The notes beneath the pieces are model-generated. The model did not search any database. It had not been told where the DNA came from and saw only the letters and a program-made list of their open reading frames with translations. Below, piece after piece: positions 24,358 through 36,162 of a stretch of DNA of 64,000 bases. The stretch comes from Brachycybe producta (taxonomy: Eukaryota > Arthropoda > Diplopoda > Playtdesmida > Andrognathidae), in contig JAUPFP010000038.1 in the NCBI GenBank assembly GCA_036925085.1, positions 1,100,001-1,164,000 on the forward strand. Direction: 5' to 3'. Position 1 is the stretch's first letter, and every line of letters begins with the position of its first letter. The position numbers and the translations under genes are program-made.

Positions 24358-25027
24358 AAAATTTTATGACGATCAATTTTAACATTGACGTCGTTGCCGC
24401 TGGTCATTCCCGAAACGGTTTCCGAGGTAAATTAGGTAATCGATGAACCAAGATTCTTTTACACATTTGACCGAGAAAAAAAAAAATATACAGGACGTGT
24501 ACACAACACCATGAAAACATGAAGCAAAGTTTTTTAAAAAAAAAAAACCTTTTAGAGAAATAAAAGTCGGAGAGAAAAAAAAATCTCGACCTAATTTAAA
24601 CAAAACGTGCGCAAACAGAAAAGAGATAAGAAGCACACGGGACGCACGCGCAGATAGACAGATAAGTGAGAGGCCATGAGGGGGACGGAGGGGGCCGGCA
24701 GGTGTTTTTTCAACGGTATCAGCTTCTGATGTGTATTTTGATATTATACGAGATAAAAAGCACACTTGAAGAAAATAATTTCGCCTGAGAAAAGCAAACG
24801 CCTGGGTCCCACATGCGTGAAAATAATAATTAATATTTCTACGTTGAAAGACATTATGGCGCTTCTGTTAAATTCGTTACAAAGTGAAATTGTGGTTGTA
24901 TTTTATTATGCTTGTTTGATTCTTCCCCTCACTCTGTGGCACACACTCATTCAGTTGAAATGGTTCAGCATAAGGGCGCTATAGGTTTGTTTGTGGCAGG
25001 GCCAAATTTACAGATAGTGTCACTGAA

Positions 25028-25305
25028 ATGCTGTCAGTGCTACAATGGCATAGTTTGGCACATCGCAGGGCTGAGCTAAGTTTGAAATTGTTTGGAAAAA
25101 TTACACGTGGTGATTGTCCTAAACCGCTGTCCAGTGATATTCATAAAGCACTACACATGGGCAGTGCTGACCACTCTAAAAAAAATTAGGGAGATTTTTG
25201 CTAGGACGGATTCATATTGGTCTTTTTTCCCTAGAGTTATAAGACAATAGAACTCTCTTCCTGAGGAAGAAGTGGTAAATGGGGATAATTTTGTTTTGTG
25301 GGATT
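25028..25305 (+). pseudogene. 3' end of a non-LTR (LINE) reverse transcriptase
   Basis: The plus-strand frame from ATG 25028 reads MLSVLQWHSLAHRRAELSLK, then LFGKITRGDC. After an interruption near 25178 it reads RTDSYWSFFPRVIRQ, a TAG in place of the usual Trp, then NSLPEEEVV. Family knowledge: this is the hallmark end of LINE ORF2 (L-x-W-x-x-L-x-x-R-R and R-x-x-S-F-F-P-R-x-I-x-x-W-N-S-L-P). Only the last 90 or so codons remain, 5'-truncated and broken. Confidence 0.8.
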
Positions 25306-26439
25306 GACATTTGTATATTCAATTTGTTTTTATATATGTGCATGTATAAGTGCTTGACAATGCATGCGGACTTTTATGTCCCTCTGCCATAGGCCTATTT
25401 GGCTGCTTGTAGAGTACTAATATCTTTTCCTCAGATAAAACTATACGCAGTTTATAAGCACTTTTCGCTCCAAGTTATAAATAATCCTTGTGCAATTTTC
25501 GTAACCAGAAATTTGTAGCAGCAACGATTTCCATTAAAACGCAATTACGCAGACGCATTTTTCAATTATCGTTCAATTGATATTTTAAAGAGACGGCTAA
25601 AAGTACCATTATTGATTTACTTGCATCTTCAAAATATTCCAAATTATCATACATTGCAATTTTGTAACAATGTGCCCCCACCCCCATTATTTACTACATA
25701 AAATAAAAACAAACGACATCCATCCATCCTTGAACCAACGGAATGACCAACATTTATATCTATTTCTCTCTCCCCCTCTCTTCCTTCTATATTTCCGTCT
25801 GTCGCTCTCTCTCTTTCTATCTCTCCAGGACTTTTCCTTTATTTTGGGAATTTAAATCAGAAACAAACATTTAAAGATTCACATTTTTTTGTTTAAAAAA
25901 AAAGACCGAAATGTCCCCCAAAGAACGCGCCGCGTTTTCCCCCCTCTTTCCCCTCTATCTAGCAATCTATCCGCAGACAGAAAACAGAAAAAAAAAGAGG
26001 GAACGACTGTGCTTTGAGTGCAATTGATCGACTCCCCTGAATTTCCCAAAAGCCAGGACGAGTTGCATAAAATGAGGAGAGGAGAGAAAAATGCCCATAT
26101 AACTCAAAGAGAGGGAGAGGGGAGACGAGAAAGAAAAGCAGAAAGAGATTTGAGGGAGGAGGAGGAGGAGGGGAAATAAAAATGGGTTCCTACAAAGAGG
26201 CGAAACGAAGTTCAAGGGTTCAATGCACCCTTTCACCCCTTACATAAAAACAACATAATATAACGAGAACCAGATCAATAATTATCATCATCATCACCAC
26301 CATTCTCCTAATAGGACTTGCACGTGAAGCAATAAGAACACAAAAAAATGGATGAAAATCAAATCAAATCAAGAAGAAGGAAAAAAAAAAAACAACATCC
26401 AACAGTAGTCAATTGGACACATTTAATAACAATGATAAT
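25306..26439. other. Intron sequence, no gene
   Basis: Pyrimidine tracts near 25770-25830, a GGAGGAGGAGG tract near 26155, (ATC)n near 26280. TGAAAGACATTATGGCGCTTC at 24846 recurs at 33410 as a dispersed repeat fragment next to the LINE tail. Confidence 0.4.
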
Positions 26440-26614
26440 TATATATATATATATATTAAGCCAGGTATGTGTGTGTGTGTGATTAACACTGTACAAACAA
26501 GGACAAAAACCTTGAAGCACGTCGGAATTTATATAAATTTAAATGAATAAATGAACCGCTTTTTTCCCCATCCAAGAACCCCATGATATTAAATTGGAGA
26601 GGGGAAAAGGTTGG

Positions 26615-26730
26615 AAAGTGTAGAAGGGGGGGGGGGAAAAGTGTAGAAGGGGGGGGGGGGGGGAAAGTGTAGAAGGGGGGGGAAAGAGAAAAACGTGAAC
26701 AGGGGAAGAAAGGGGGAGGGGGGGAACTGA
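26615..26730. repeat. Variable G-run minisatellite (GTGTAGAAGG plus G10-15)
   Basis: GTGTAGAAGG followed by long G runs is repeated three times inside the Helitron-like element at 26440, then changes to AGGGGAAGAAAGGGGGAGG. The equivalent in other copies is a pyrimidine or purine tract of different length. Confidence 0.7.
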
Positions 26731-27249
26731 AATTGAAAGGAGTAAAAAAGGAACAAACGACGCGCATGCGCACACCAAAGAAAATGAAAAACTCCTTTTC
26801 TCTTTCAAATATAAAAAGGGGAGGGGATAATACAGTGCGTTTCATATATATAGACGCACCCCAAAAATTGGTTATAACTCGAGTTATAGTCAATGGATTC
26901 ACCTGAAATTTTCAGCATAAAGAGATCATCTTATATTCTAAACTTTCTGCTAGGCAGAAATTTTTCTTTAAAAGGTAAAAATTAAAAAAATTAAAAACTG
27001 GAAAATGACCGTTTCATAATTATAGACGCACTAATGAACTTTTCACTTTTATTAATTATTGTGACAAAATAACATGCTGAATCATTAAAAATAGTAAGGT
27101 ATACGACTGTTATGATGTTTCAAAACTTAAAACATTCTTTTTTACAGAATTAAACAATATTTATAAGCAAATTTACCGAAATTCTACTGAAAAGGAGCTA
27201 AAATGGCAATTTTCAGCTTTGATATTGTATTATCATGATGGCAATCTGC

Positions 27250-27456
27250 TTAATCATCATGTACAATGATGTCCCAAACGTTTTCATCAGGATTTAAGTC
27301 CGGGAGACACGCCGGCCATTCGAGAGTGGTGATATTTTGGTTCCGTAACCATTCCTTCGTTAGGTTATTGGAGGAAACTGGGCCATTTTCTTGCTGGAAT
27401 ACTAAGCAAATGCTATAGAAGCGATGTAATATGGCAGTACATACCCTCGTAACATT
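27250..27456 (-). pseudogene. Tc1-like transposase C-terminal fragment, left arm
   Basis: About 68 codons ending TAA at 27252-27250, including the Tc1 blocks FQQENGP and LEWPACLPDLNPDENVWDII. The usual catalytic Asp of the FQQDN block is Glu here. The N-terminal two thirds of a transposase are missing. Confidence 0.75.
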
Positions 27457-27810
27457 GTCTGATAATCACTGATATTTATTTGGGTTGAAATAAATGCTAA
27501 GCTCGCGTTTCAAAAACTAAGCTGCTCGTTTGAAAGGCACTAAATGTTCCCCATAATATTAGGCACTGCCGAAATTTTGTTTAGGAAAATATTGTGCTTT
27601 TCTCGTAACATCCTTCCAATATGAAGAAAGAAAAAAAAAACCGTCAGAATCATCGAGATTGAATTTTTTCACGCACTCAGATATGTCGGTGGTGGTGGCC
27701 TAACAATATGCGAAGTATTTAGCACATTTGAACCAACCAAAAAATAATGTTTATTATCAGACAATATTATGATAGTGTTTACTGACCTGCCAAAGTCGAT
27801 TTCCTAGCGT

Positions 27811-27950
27811 TAGCTTAGCATTCGAGCAAGAAAATGCACCAGTTCGCTCCAGTAATCTAAGGAATCAATGGTTACGAAACCAGAATATCACCACTCTCGA
27901 ATGGCCAGGGTGTCCCCGGACTTAAATCTTACAGAGAACTTTCGGGACAA
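27811..27950 (+). pseudogene. Tc1-like transposase C-terminal fragment, right arm
   Basis: The frame around 27830-27915 reads AFEQENAPVRSSNLRNQ, then WLRNQNITTLEWPGC. A base change or indel then breaks the PDLNP block. More diverged than the left arm. Confidence 0.7.
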
Positions 27951-28417
27951 CATCATACAATAATGATTTACAGATTGCTATGATTATACTACAATAGCAG
28001 AGTTGAAAAGTCCCATTTTAGCTGTTTCGGGGTAGAATTTCTGCAAATTTGCTTATAAATATTGTTTAATTCTGTAAAAAAGAATGTTTTAAGTTTTGAA
28101 ACATCATAACAGTTGTATACCTTACTATTTTTAATGATTCAGCATGTTATTTTGTCACAATAATTAATAAAAGTGAAAAGTTCATTAGTGCGTCTATAAT
28201 TATGAAACGGTCATTTTCCAGTTTTTAATTTTTTTAATTTTTACCTTTTAAAGAAAAAAATTTCTGCCTAGCAGAAAGTTTAGAATATAAGATGATCTCT
28301 TTATGCTGAAAATTTCAGGTGAATCCATTGACTATAACTCGAGTTATAACCAATTTTTGGGGTGCGTCTATATATATGAAACGCACTGTAGTAGCAAAAT
28401 TAAACTACAGTTTATCA

Positions 28418-28560
28418 CAGGCAATTGTGCCCAGCATTAGAATTTCTTTTGCTTAGACCTTTTATGAACGTCATCAATTTCTAATTGGTTTGTTACTTGG
28501 TTTGACGTCATAAAAGGACGGAGGAAAAGAAATTCTAATGCTGGGCACAATTGCCTGTGA
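28418..28560. repeat. Inverted repeat CACAGGCAATTGTGCCCAGC
   Basis: Left CACAGGCAATTGTGCCCAGC plus ATTAGAATTTC is exactly inverse to the right arm, with a GACGTCATAAAAGG-type centre. The same module is at 29646-29790. A diverged relative with TTAGAAATCG ends is at 17176-17377. Confidence 0.65.
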
Positions 28561-29052
28561 ATTTTGCTCCCGTCATTTATGACGGGTTACCCCACTAGTT
28601 TTTTATAAGAACTGAAATAACATAAGAAATAAGACAGCCATTTAAAATGTAGTTCTATCTCTTCACTAAAAACAATCGTTTCTCAACTTTGAGCACCTTT
28701 TTTTTCTTCTCACAATTATAATAAAATATTTAATAAAAATCTCTTAAGTTTTCTTCTAAACGACCAATTAAATGTTGTATCAATAAAAACTGAAAAGGAA
28801 CACCATAAAAAGCCAACAGTGCAATTTGTACATTTAATAGACATAAAACATAATTGAAACAGACAAATATAAATAAATGTACAAAAGGAACCACATGTTA
28901 GCAACCGGAAGTAAACTCAATTCTCTTTCTCTCTATATATACTCTTATATGTAATCGAACCTTGAACTTGATTCACAGTGCTCAACAAAACCACAAATGA
29001 CATTATATTGCAGGTGCTCTTTATTTGAACTCTTTTCTTTGTGTACACTAAT

Positions 29053-29424
29053 ATTATATATATAATATCCCAGGTCTGTGTATCTGTCTGTCTGTCTTTC
29101 TGTCTGAAATAACGCTGTACAACCATTGAAGCACATCGGAATTTATATAAATTTAAATAAATGAAGAAATGAACAGCTTTTTTTTTTTCTCAAGGTCAAC
29201 TATATGTTGCACCTTTCCCATCCAGGAACCCTATGATATTAAATTGGACAAGGAAAAGGGTTGAAAAGTGTAGAGGGGGGAGAGAGAAACATGGAGGGGG
29301 GGAAAAGTGGGAGGGGTGACTGAAATTGAAATGAAAGGAGTAAAAAAAAAGGAAAAAACGACGCACATGCGCACAATTGAATGTGAATTTTGCTCCCGTC
29401 ATTTATGACGGGTTACCCCACTAG
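29053..29424 (+). mobile_element. Helitron-like non-autonomous element copy
   Basis: From TATATATAATATCCCAGGTCTG, through AATTTATATAAATTTAAATA and GGAACCCTATGATATTAAA, to the CCCGTCATTTATGACGGG hairpin and terminal CTAG (29421-29424) followed by T. Confidence 0.65.
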
Positions 29425-29604
29425 TACATAATATATTATGGACTAGAATGGTGTGCAAAGCAAACCTGTCAGAAGTGTATGGTGGATGCTTCATGACTCC
29501 ACCATTATTTTTGATTAAATAAGGCATTGATCAGACACAACAAAAATACTTTTAAACGCCAGGGATAGAAAAAAATCACTTTTCTTATGAAAAATATCAA
29601 TATA

Positions 29605-30200
29605 CTAATGGGGTAACCCGTCATAAATGACGGGAGCAAAATTCACAGGCAATTGCGCCCAGCATTAGAATTTATTTTCCTCCGCCCTTTTATGACGTCA
29701 GACCAAGTAACAAACCCAATTAGAAATTGATAATGTTCATAAAAGGGCGGAGCAAAAGAAATTCTAATGCTGGGCACAATTGCCTGTGATAAATTCTAGT
29801 TTAATTTTGCTACTATTATCCCCTCCCCTTTTTATATTTGAAAGAGAAAATGAGTTTTTAATTTTCTCTGGTGTGCGCATGCGTTTCGTTTGTTCCTTTT
29901 TTACTTCTTTCATTTCAATTTCAGTTTCCCCCTCCCCCTTTTTTCCCCTCCACGTTTCCCTCTCTCCCCTCCCCAACATTTCCCCCTCTAATTTAATATC
30001 ATGGGGTTCTTGGATGGGGAGAGCGCAAACGTAATCTTGACCTTGAGAAAAAAAGCTGTTCATTCATTCATTTAAATTTATATAAATTCCGACGTATTGC
30101 AAGGTTTTTGTCCTTAATTGTTTGTACAGCGTTACTGAGGGAAGGAAGCAAGGAGACAAAGAAAGATATACGGGGCTTAATATATGTATATATATATATA
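29605..30200 (-). mobile_element. Helitron-like non-autonomous element copy, longer form
   Basis: Reverse orientation, beginning CTAATGGGGTAACCCGTCATAAATGACGGG (the terminal CTAG has become TTAG on the element strand). It contains the 29646-29790 inverted repeat (CACAGGCAATTG...CAATTGCCTGTG) and ends near GGGGCTTAATATATGTATAT. The 5' boundary is approximate. Confidence 0.55.
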
Positions 30201-31484
30201 CATGTAATGTTATATATATGGGAATATATATGTAATATTCCTTCCCCCCCCAAAAAAAAAATCCTGATTTTTACCAACCCATCAATAAGATAATATAATT
30301 TTGTGTAAAATACAATGCAATAATAATTACGAAATATTCTGGCAAACATTACATCATATATATCTATGACATAGACCTACATAGGGTTGTCCACAAGTTT
30401 CTGACAAGACTACAAAGTCTTGTTCTAGTATATCGCGCAGGTACCTCCGGACCACCTTGTATATTATCAGCGAAAATATCACTTCCTCCTATCACAGGGT
30501 GCATAGATCTAAATCATTTTTTTTAAATTTAAATCGCGATTTAAACTTGAAATATATCTGACTACACGGTAAAAGTCATTATCAGCTAACCGAATTCAAG
30601 TTTTTAAAAAATACAGAAAAACTAATCGTGAACTACGATACAAAAAAAAGGACATAATCTTGAGATGTCTCACAAACACATGTAGAGTGACGTAAATACG
30701 CCTTTAACGACAGAAAATGGAGAGAAGATGCATTGAAATTTGAAAGTACTTTTTTAAAGTAAAGTATTGTAAAGGTAGGCCTATACAATGCATAAAAGAC
30801 CTACTTGCATATTGTTATACAATATATTATTAATCGAATGTAACCAACGGTAGAGAAATAAAAAAAAATCCCCTTCGAATCCTACTTTTTAAAGAAATCT
30901 TTTTTTTCTTCTCGAAAATCTTTAAAGAGTATCATCATCATCATCATCATATCATCTTCCTAGATCGAAGAATAATAAAAACGAGATCTCATAAAAGTGA
31001 TTCAAAGTCTCCTAACCTATTATGGAAAGGAAATAAGGCGAAGAAACGACTTTGGTGGTGAAAAATTGACACAGAGAACCATTTTGATTCAAAAAATCCA
31101 AGAAGAAAGAGGAGACATGTTCTAAGAAAACGGTCTCCAAAAAAAAAAAAAGATCCAGAAAAAAGAAGAGCATTGAACTCTTTTTCAAGTCGATAAATGC
31201 AGCGGTTTCGAACCGTTTCATACGAAATGCAAGAAGCCGGAATATTGTTCGGGTTAAGCGAATTTCGTGTTATTTAAAAATATTAATATTTCGGGTTATC
31301 CGATTTTTCTTGTTATCCGTTTTCGTGTTAAAAAAGGGGAGGAAAAATATTTACGTGCTCAAATTATAAAATGGTTCATAGAATTATTCTAATAGATATT
31401 ATTTTCTTAAAAATAAAATACAATTAATCAAATTTACTTAAAATTTTTAACAAAAAAAAAAAAGATTTACCTAATTTGTCGGTG
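30201..31484. other. AT-rich intron sequence, no gene
   Basis: (ATC)n at 30935-30955; TTCGTGTTATTTAAAAATATTAATATTTCGGGTTATCCG near 31260 is a locally repeated motif. No frame worth calling. Confidence 0.4.
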
Positions 31485-31805
31485 GTTTTAAAGTGTAAAC
31501 GGATCTTGAACACTGGTTATACTATCTTTCAGGTGCGAAATAAAGAGAAACATGAATGTGTTTTAGAAACTAAAAGGGTCGTTCGATCACTTCAGTGTTT
31601 TCATCACGTTGATATTTTTCTAAATAAGCTTTTTATGACGATATATTTATTATTTTTGTCAATAAAAAAGTGAAAATACCCTACGTTAACTGATTGATCT
31701 TCCCTTCTAGTTTCTAAAATACTTTCTAGTTTCTCCTAATTTTGCTTCTTGAAAGACAGAAGAATAATCAAGAGTTCGAAAAACAGCTGTTAATAAACCA
31801 TCTTA
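31485..31805. mobile_element. Fold-back MITE copy, same family as 6015-6390
   Basis: The left arm (AAAGTGTAAACGGATCTTGA, then TAGAAACTAAAAGGGTCG) is matched in inverse by CTTCCCTTCTAGTTTCTAAAA and AATAATCAAGAGTTCGAAAA near 31700-31790. This is the best model for the uninterrupted form of the repeat that the LTR element entered. Confidence 0.6.
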
Positions 31806-31857
31806 AATCAGTTTAAATGTTGTTTCCATTTATTTTAAAATTTATAACGTGAATGAG

Positions 31858-31985
31858 GAAAGCTTGCCGCACACTACATCGGATCGGAATGAAACGGAAC
31901 CGAACGAATCAGAATTTGTTGATAACAAAGCATGTGAATGAAGTCCCTCAGACGTGGCATTTCCGATCCGACTCCAAGCTTCATA
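31858..31985. repeat. Short copy of the GATCGGAACG fold-back repeat
   Basis: AAGCTTGCCGCACACTACATC with ATCGGATCGGAATG at the left, and CATTTCCGATCCGACTCCAAGCTT at the right. Confidence 0.55.
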
Positions 31986-33493
31986 CAAATGCTGTGTTAT
32001 AAAAAAATTCTGTTGTATTGTGCGCCCTCCTTAAATCTATCTCATTTAAATTACTACAATTTTCCATAACTAAATATTATATTTAATTTGAATAGTTATG
32101 TAATTAATAATCTTAACTGAGTTACTCTTTGGAAGTTTAGTAATATTTTAAATTTTTTTTTTGTTAAAAAACATAGTTAATTAAGAAATTTAATAGAAAT
32201 CAAATTACTTCTTTGAAATAAAAAACAAAAATTTCATTTTATTTAATAAAAAAAAATCTCTCGTTATTTTTCCATTAGCGCTGCTCTGTGATTTAACGGC
32301 CATTTAAAAGCAACCCCCCCCCCCTTTCCCTGTCCACCCCTAAAAACACTTTCAAATTGTACGAACGCCAAAATATATCCAAAGATCCAACAGAAGGATT
32401 ATAGGGATTTTTAATTTTAGCCAGTTTCTGAAAAAAAAAAGGCGAACTGTGGTGCGTTTTAGCTCCAGTAACAATTTAGGCCAAACAACACCTTGTTTTA
32501 TCGCTTATATTTACCCCCTTTTTCAGAAGAAGAAAAAAAAAAAAAAAAAGAACGAACGCCTTCTAGCGGACACTCAATTTTGTAAAGTAGGTTAAATATC
32601 ATTAAAAAAAAATGTTGAATTTTCTTTCTTTTCTTGTAAACTTGTAAAGAAAATATTCTCCTCCACCTCACCACCCTTTCCCCCCCCCCCTTCTATTTGA
32701 GTAACAAAAACAGCAGTAACAACAAAACAACCATGGATGTCTTTTTCCGGGTTATCACGATTACAAACGACGATGATATCATCATCTTTCAAATTGTGCA
32801 AGAAAATCTCTTCTTCTTCTACTGAACAGGTGTTGAAATTCAAATTAATTTACTCAATTTTAAGAACTTTTTTCTTTCTTATTAGTGACTACCATAGAAG
32901 GTAGTAGTAGGTATTTTAAGAACAATATTTTTGGAAGTTGCTTTCACATACTAATCGTATTGGTTGGAAATTTCATTCAGATAAGTCTAATTAAAAAAAA
33001 AATTAATTTTATAATAATCAATTCCATGTTTAGAATTCTATTGAATTGTCATATGTCATAAAATACATCGGGTGCAATCGGAAACAAAAAGCTATTATTG
33101 TCTTCAAAGAAAACGAAAAAAAAAAAATAGCAACAAGAAACCAGGGCATTGGATTTTGAATTTCATTTGGATTTGAAAATTTTCTAATTCTAGGTTGAGT
33201 GTGAGTAGCAACCCAGTTTTCACCCTAGTTTTTCGAATTTGAAAAAAAAAAAATCTTGAATCTTTGCTCTTTTTTAAGCTTTTTTTTTGCGACTTTTGTT
33301 GCCCAGTTTTAGCCCTCCTGGGCCGTTTTTAGAGAAGAATCACACATGCTGAAAAACCAGCAGAATTTGAAAACAAAAATAATTTAAAACTAGAATATTT
33401 GTCTTTTTGCACTGAAAGACATAATGGCGCTTCTGTTAAATTCCTTACAAAGTGAAATTCCGTGAAATTTTATTATGAGTCCCTTAGTGCTTT
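31986..33493. other. AT-rich intron sequence, no gene
   Basis: Poly(A) and C runs (32312-32323, 32681-32691). Dispersed fragment GACATAATGGCGCTTCTG at 33420. Confidence 0.4.
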
Positions 33494-33496
33494 TTA

Positions 33497-33950
33497 AGCT
33501 GATGCTACACGTAGCAGTACAGTCAGTACAGTACAGTCAAGCAACAATACTAGTTGTAGCAACAGTAGTTTCCCATTTGTTGCAAGCAACACCTATGATA
33601 CATGTTGCAACGTTGATGAAACTTACATGAAACCAACAACCAATGAAACAAAGAGGTTGTGAGCCAAAGACTGTCGACATTTTGCTTCGTGTTTCTCTTC
33701 TTCATCGGTTGAAAATTTGAAATAGTCCTGTGATTATTCAAGCCGTTTTTTATTGGCTGTTAGCTGAAATGGTTGCTCGAAAATAGAACCAAGTTCTATT
33801 TGAAAATTCTGTTGCTTTCACAATCTGTGAGCAGCAATTTGGGTTTGCTGCTTTTATGACAGATGTTTCAACTTTCATGAAACAATAGAGCAACACAGCT
33901 ATGTTGCTCTAAAGTTGCTCAATTGTTGCTACGTGTAGGATGCATCAGCT
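33497..33950. mobile_element. TTA-flanked fold-back MITE, AGCTGATGC termini
   Basis: TTA at 33494-33496 and 33951-33953. AGCTGATGCTACACGTAGCA at the left is the inverse of TGCTACGTGTAGGATGCATCAGCT at the right. The interior repeats GTTGCAAC/GTTGCT words, making an almost fully self-complementary strand. Confidence 0.75.
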
Positions 33951-33954
33951 TTAG

Positions 33955-34105
33955 AATCATTGGAATTGAAATTTTAGAAAATAAATTCCCTGACGCTTTC
34001 CACGTTTTACGTTTTTTTTTTTGCTAAATTCCCTTACTTTTCCCTGATTCTTTTACGATTTTTTTTAATTTCCAGAAAATTCCAGGTTGAAAGGCAACCC
34101 TGTCC
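33955..34105. repeat. Second copy of the 'TTCCCTGAC...CCAGGTTG' repeat
   Basis: AATCATTGGAATTG, ATTCCCTGACGCTTTCCACGTTTT, CTTACTTTTCCCTGATT and AATTCCAGGTTGAAAGGCAACCCTGTCC. Shares its word order with 12290-12515. It starts immediately after the MITE ending at 33950. Confidence 0.45.
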
Positions 34106-34964
34106 TCACATGAGGCTTCATATTCCAGAAAGAAATAGTAAAATGATGCACACACACACACACACAGACATCAGGAAATTCTTTTCTTTAAGGATGGTTG
34201 AAGAGGTGGAGGAGCAAAATCCCTTTTTCAAGAATCTTTACAAGTTACAGCAACATTCTGTAGCTTCCGAATGCACTCATTATTTACGTTCAAACTGTGG
34301 AATTTTTCCTTTTACAGATATTTTCATTATATATTATAAAAAAAATCAATCAATATCAATAGATGAGATTGTTTCAATTGTAGTTCTGGATGTCGGCTGT
34401 TAATAAACACATAAATACGTGCCACAGCTTATCGTTTAAGGAGAAACCTAATTCAATTTACAATTTTATTGCTATTCCAATTACGCAAAAATTAATGAAA
34501 TTTGACGTTTATCCATTTAAATTGATTTAACAATATAAAAAAAAAACATTTCCGGAACGATGGGCAAAAATGAAAACACATTTACGAATGCAAAAACGCT
34601 ATTTCTTGTGGCTCCACTTTAAGATACAGTACAGGTTCGCCTCAGATACACACGTGAACACTAACTTCCTAGTCTTCCTATTATCCCAGAGTCCGGTACA
34701 TTTGCACCAAGGTCTGAAAAGGGGTTTGTTCGGGTTATCTGTACTTCCATAAGGCAATGTATGTACGTTCGTACTAATCATTTCCATGCAACATTTTTGG
34801 TTTGTTTGGCATGTCGTCATGGTATATACACTAAGTAAGAAGGTTCCATGGTAAAAAGCCTTTATTGCCAAAAGATGGGCACAAATAGTAGCAAGTCTTC
34901 AAATTACATTCGAAATTTGTTTTTTGGCAAATTCCTCACGATTGTCACAAATTTTCAGCTCAAA

Positions 34965-35245
34965 GTGATTTGAAAGTGTAAACGCCCCTCGAACTCTTGT
35001 GATTTATTCTGTCTTTCGGGTTTAAAAATGGAAGGAAACTTGAACGTGTTTTAGATACTAGAATGGTAGCTCAATCACTTATGGGTATTTTCATGTTAAT
35101 ATCTTTAAAAAATAAATAAGCTTCTTATGTGCGTTTGAAAATGATTCAACTTTAAGCAGCCTAGTTTATTTTGAAAGATATCAACATAAAAATACTCTTA
35201 AGTGACTACGGGTATTTTCTAGTATTTAAAATCTACTAATTTCTC
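34965..35245. mobile_element. Fold-back MITE copy, same family as 6015-6390
   Basis: Left arm CGAACTCTTGTGATTTATTC and ATACTAGAATGGTAGCTCAA; right part GTTTATTTTGAAAGATATCA and AAATACTCTTAAGTGACTAC. The right end is truncated or diverged. Confidence 0.55.
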
Positions 35246-36162
35246 TTAAAAGCACACGCATCGTCTGGAACGAGCCACACACCGATTATTAAGAGAGTAT
35301 TCTCATAGTGTGCATATTTTATCTGTGAGGCTTGCGTCGCGCTCGCTTAGACTGACATGTGAGGTGGTGGTAAGTTGATCTAACCCGGGGAAGGATTCTT
35401 GAGGTGCACAAGGGGACAATGCACAGTCAAAGCACTACTTACTAGTAATATTTTGATTTAAGTTTTAAAACAAAATGCAAAATGCAACGTTAACTTATCT
35501 TTGTGATTATATAATAAGTGTGCAAAATGTATCTTGATTCCAAATTTTAGCTTTGCAAGTGTAACAAAGTACAGGTGAAATGGAAAAATATATATTTTTT
35601 TTGCTCGTTTTTAAAAGCATTCAAATGTGGTACAATGTACTCGTTATCGACACATTTGTGTTACATCTGATTACAATATTCCATCTTTACACCCACGTAA
35701 ACAGGCAAAATCGAGGCCAAATTAGAAGAAGAAAAAAAAAGGGACGCGGCGGACACAAAACGAAACCAATTAAAATTTAAAAACATAATTATTCATTTAA
35801 GAAAACGAAAGAGTGTCCATAAAACACAAAAAAATGTGCTCAAAACTGCAGAAAAACAATGCAAAAAAATACAGATTTAAAAGTCGGAAAACTAAAAGAA
35901 ACTCGAAATTCGGCGTAAAAATACCAGAAATAGCCACGAAATTGTCCAGAAACACCAAGAAACTTAGTAATACAAGAAATCAACACGAAACAGCAAGAAA
36001 TTAAAATATCTCATAATTTCGAAATAAATTAAGTCTGAAAATTACAAGAAACTCGGGATTAACCGTAACAAGAAAAAAATTAAACAAAAAACATGTTTAT
36101 AATACTCGCGCTTTAATAAAAAAAAAGGTCTAAAAAGTAAAAACAAACCACAATTCCCTCTT
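35246..36162. other. A-rich intron sequence with internal AAGAAACTC-type words
   Basis: From 35813 on, words such as CCAGAAACACCAAGAAACT and CACGAAATTGTCCAG recur loosely, and again after the tRNA-like sequence to about 36400. No gene. Confidence 0.4.

Larger units (their letters stand above)
26833..28388. mobile_element. Palindromic Tc1/mariner derivative (two opposed 3' halves)
   Basis: Flanked by TA on both sides (26831-26832 and 28389-28390). The ends CAGTGCGTTTCATATATATA are inverted, and self-complementarity extends about 380 bp almost without change, then more weakly to near 27610. Each arm holds the 3' end of a Tc1-type transposase gene pointing outward. On the minus strand the left arm reads FQQENGPVSSNNLTKEWLRN, then TLEWPACLPDLNPDENVWD and a stop at 27252-27250. 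On the plus strand the right arm reads FEQENAPVRSSN, QWLRNQNITTLEWPGC and breaks. Family knowledge: FQQDNxP and SPDLNPIENxW carry the second and third catalytic acids (DD34E). No N-terminal DNA-binding domain is present, so it is non-autonomous. Confidence 0.8.
26440..28598 (+). mobile_element. Helitron-like element carrying a nested Tc1/mariner palindrome
   Basis: The 5' part is 26440-26832 (TATATATATTAAGCCAGGTATGTG, then AATTTATATAAATTTAAATG and G-rich runs). The 3' part is 28389-28598, ending with hairpin CCCGTCATTTATGACGGG (28569-28586) and CTAG (28595-28598) 12 bases later. The interruption at 26833-28388 is a TA-flanked Tc1-type element. The 3' part also contains a 140-bp inverted repeat (CACAGGCAATTGTGCCCAGC) shared with the copy at 29605. 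Confidence 0.65.
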
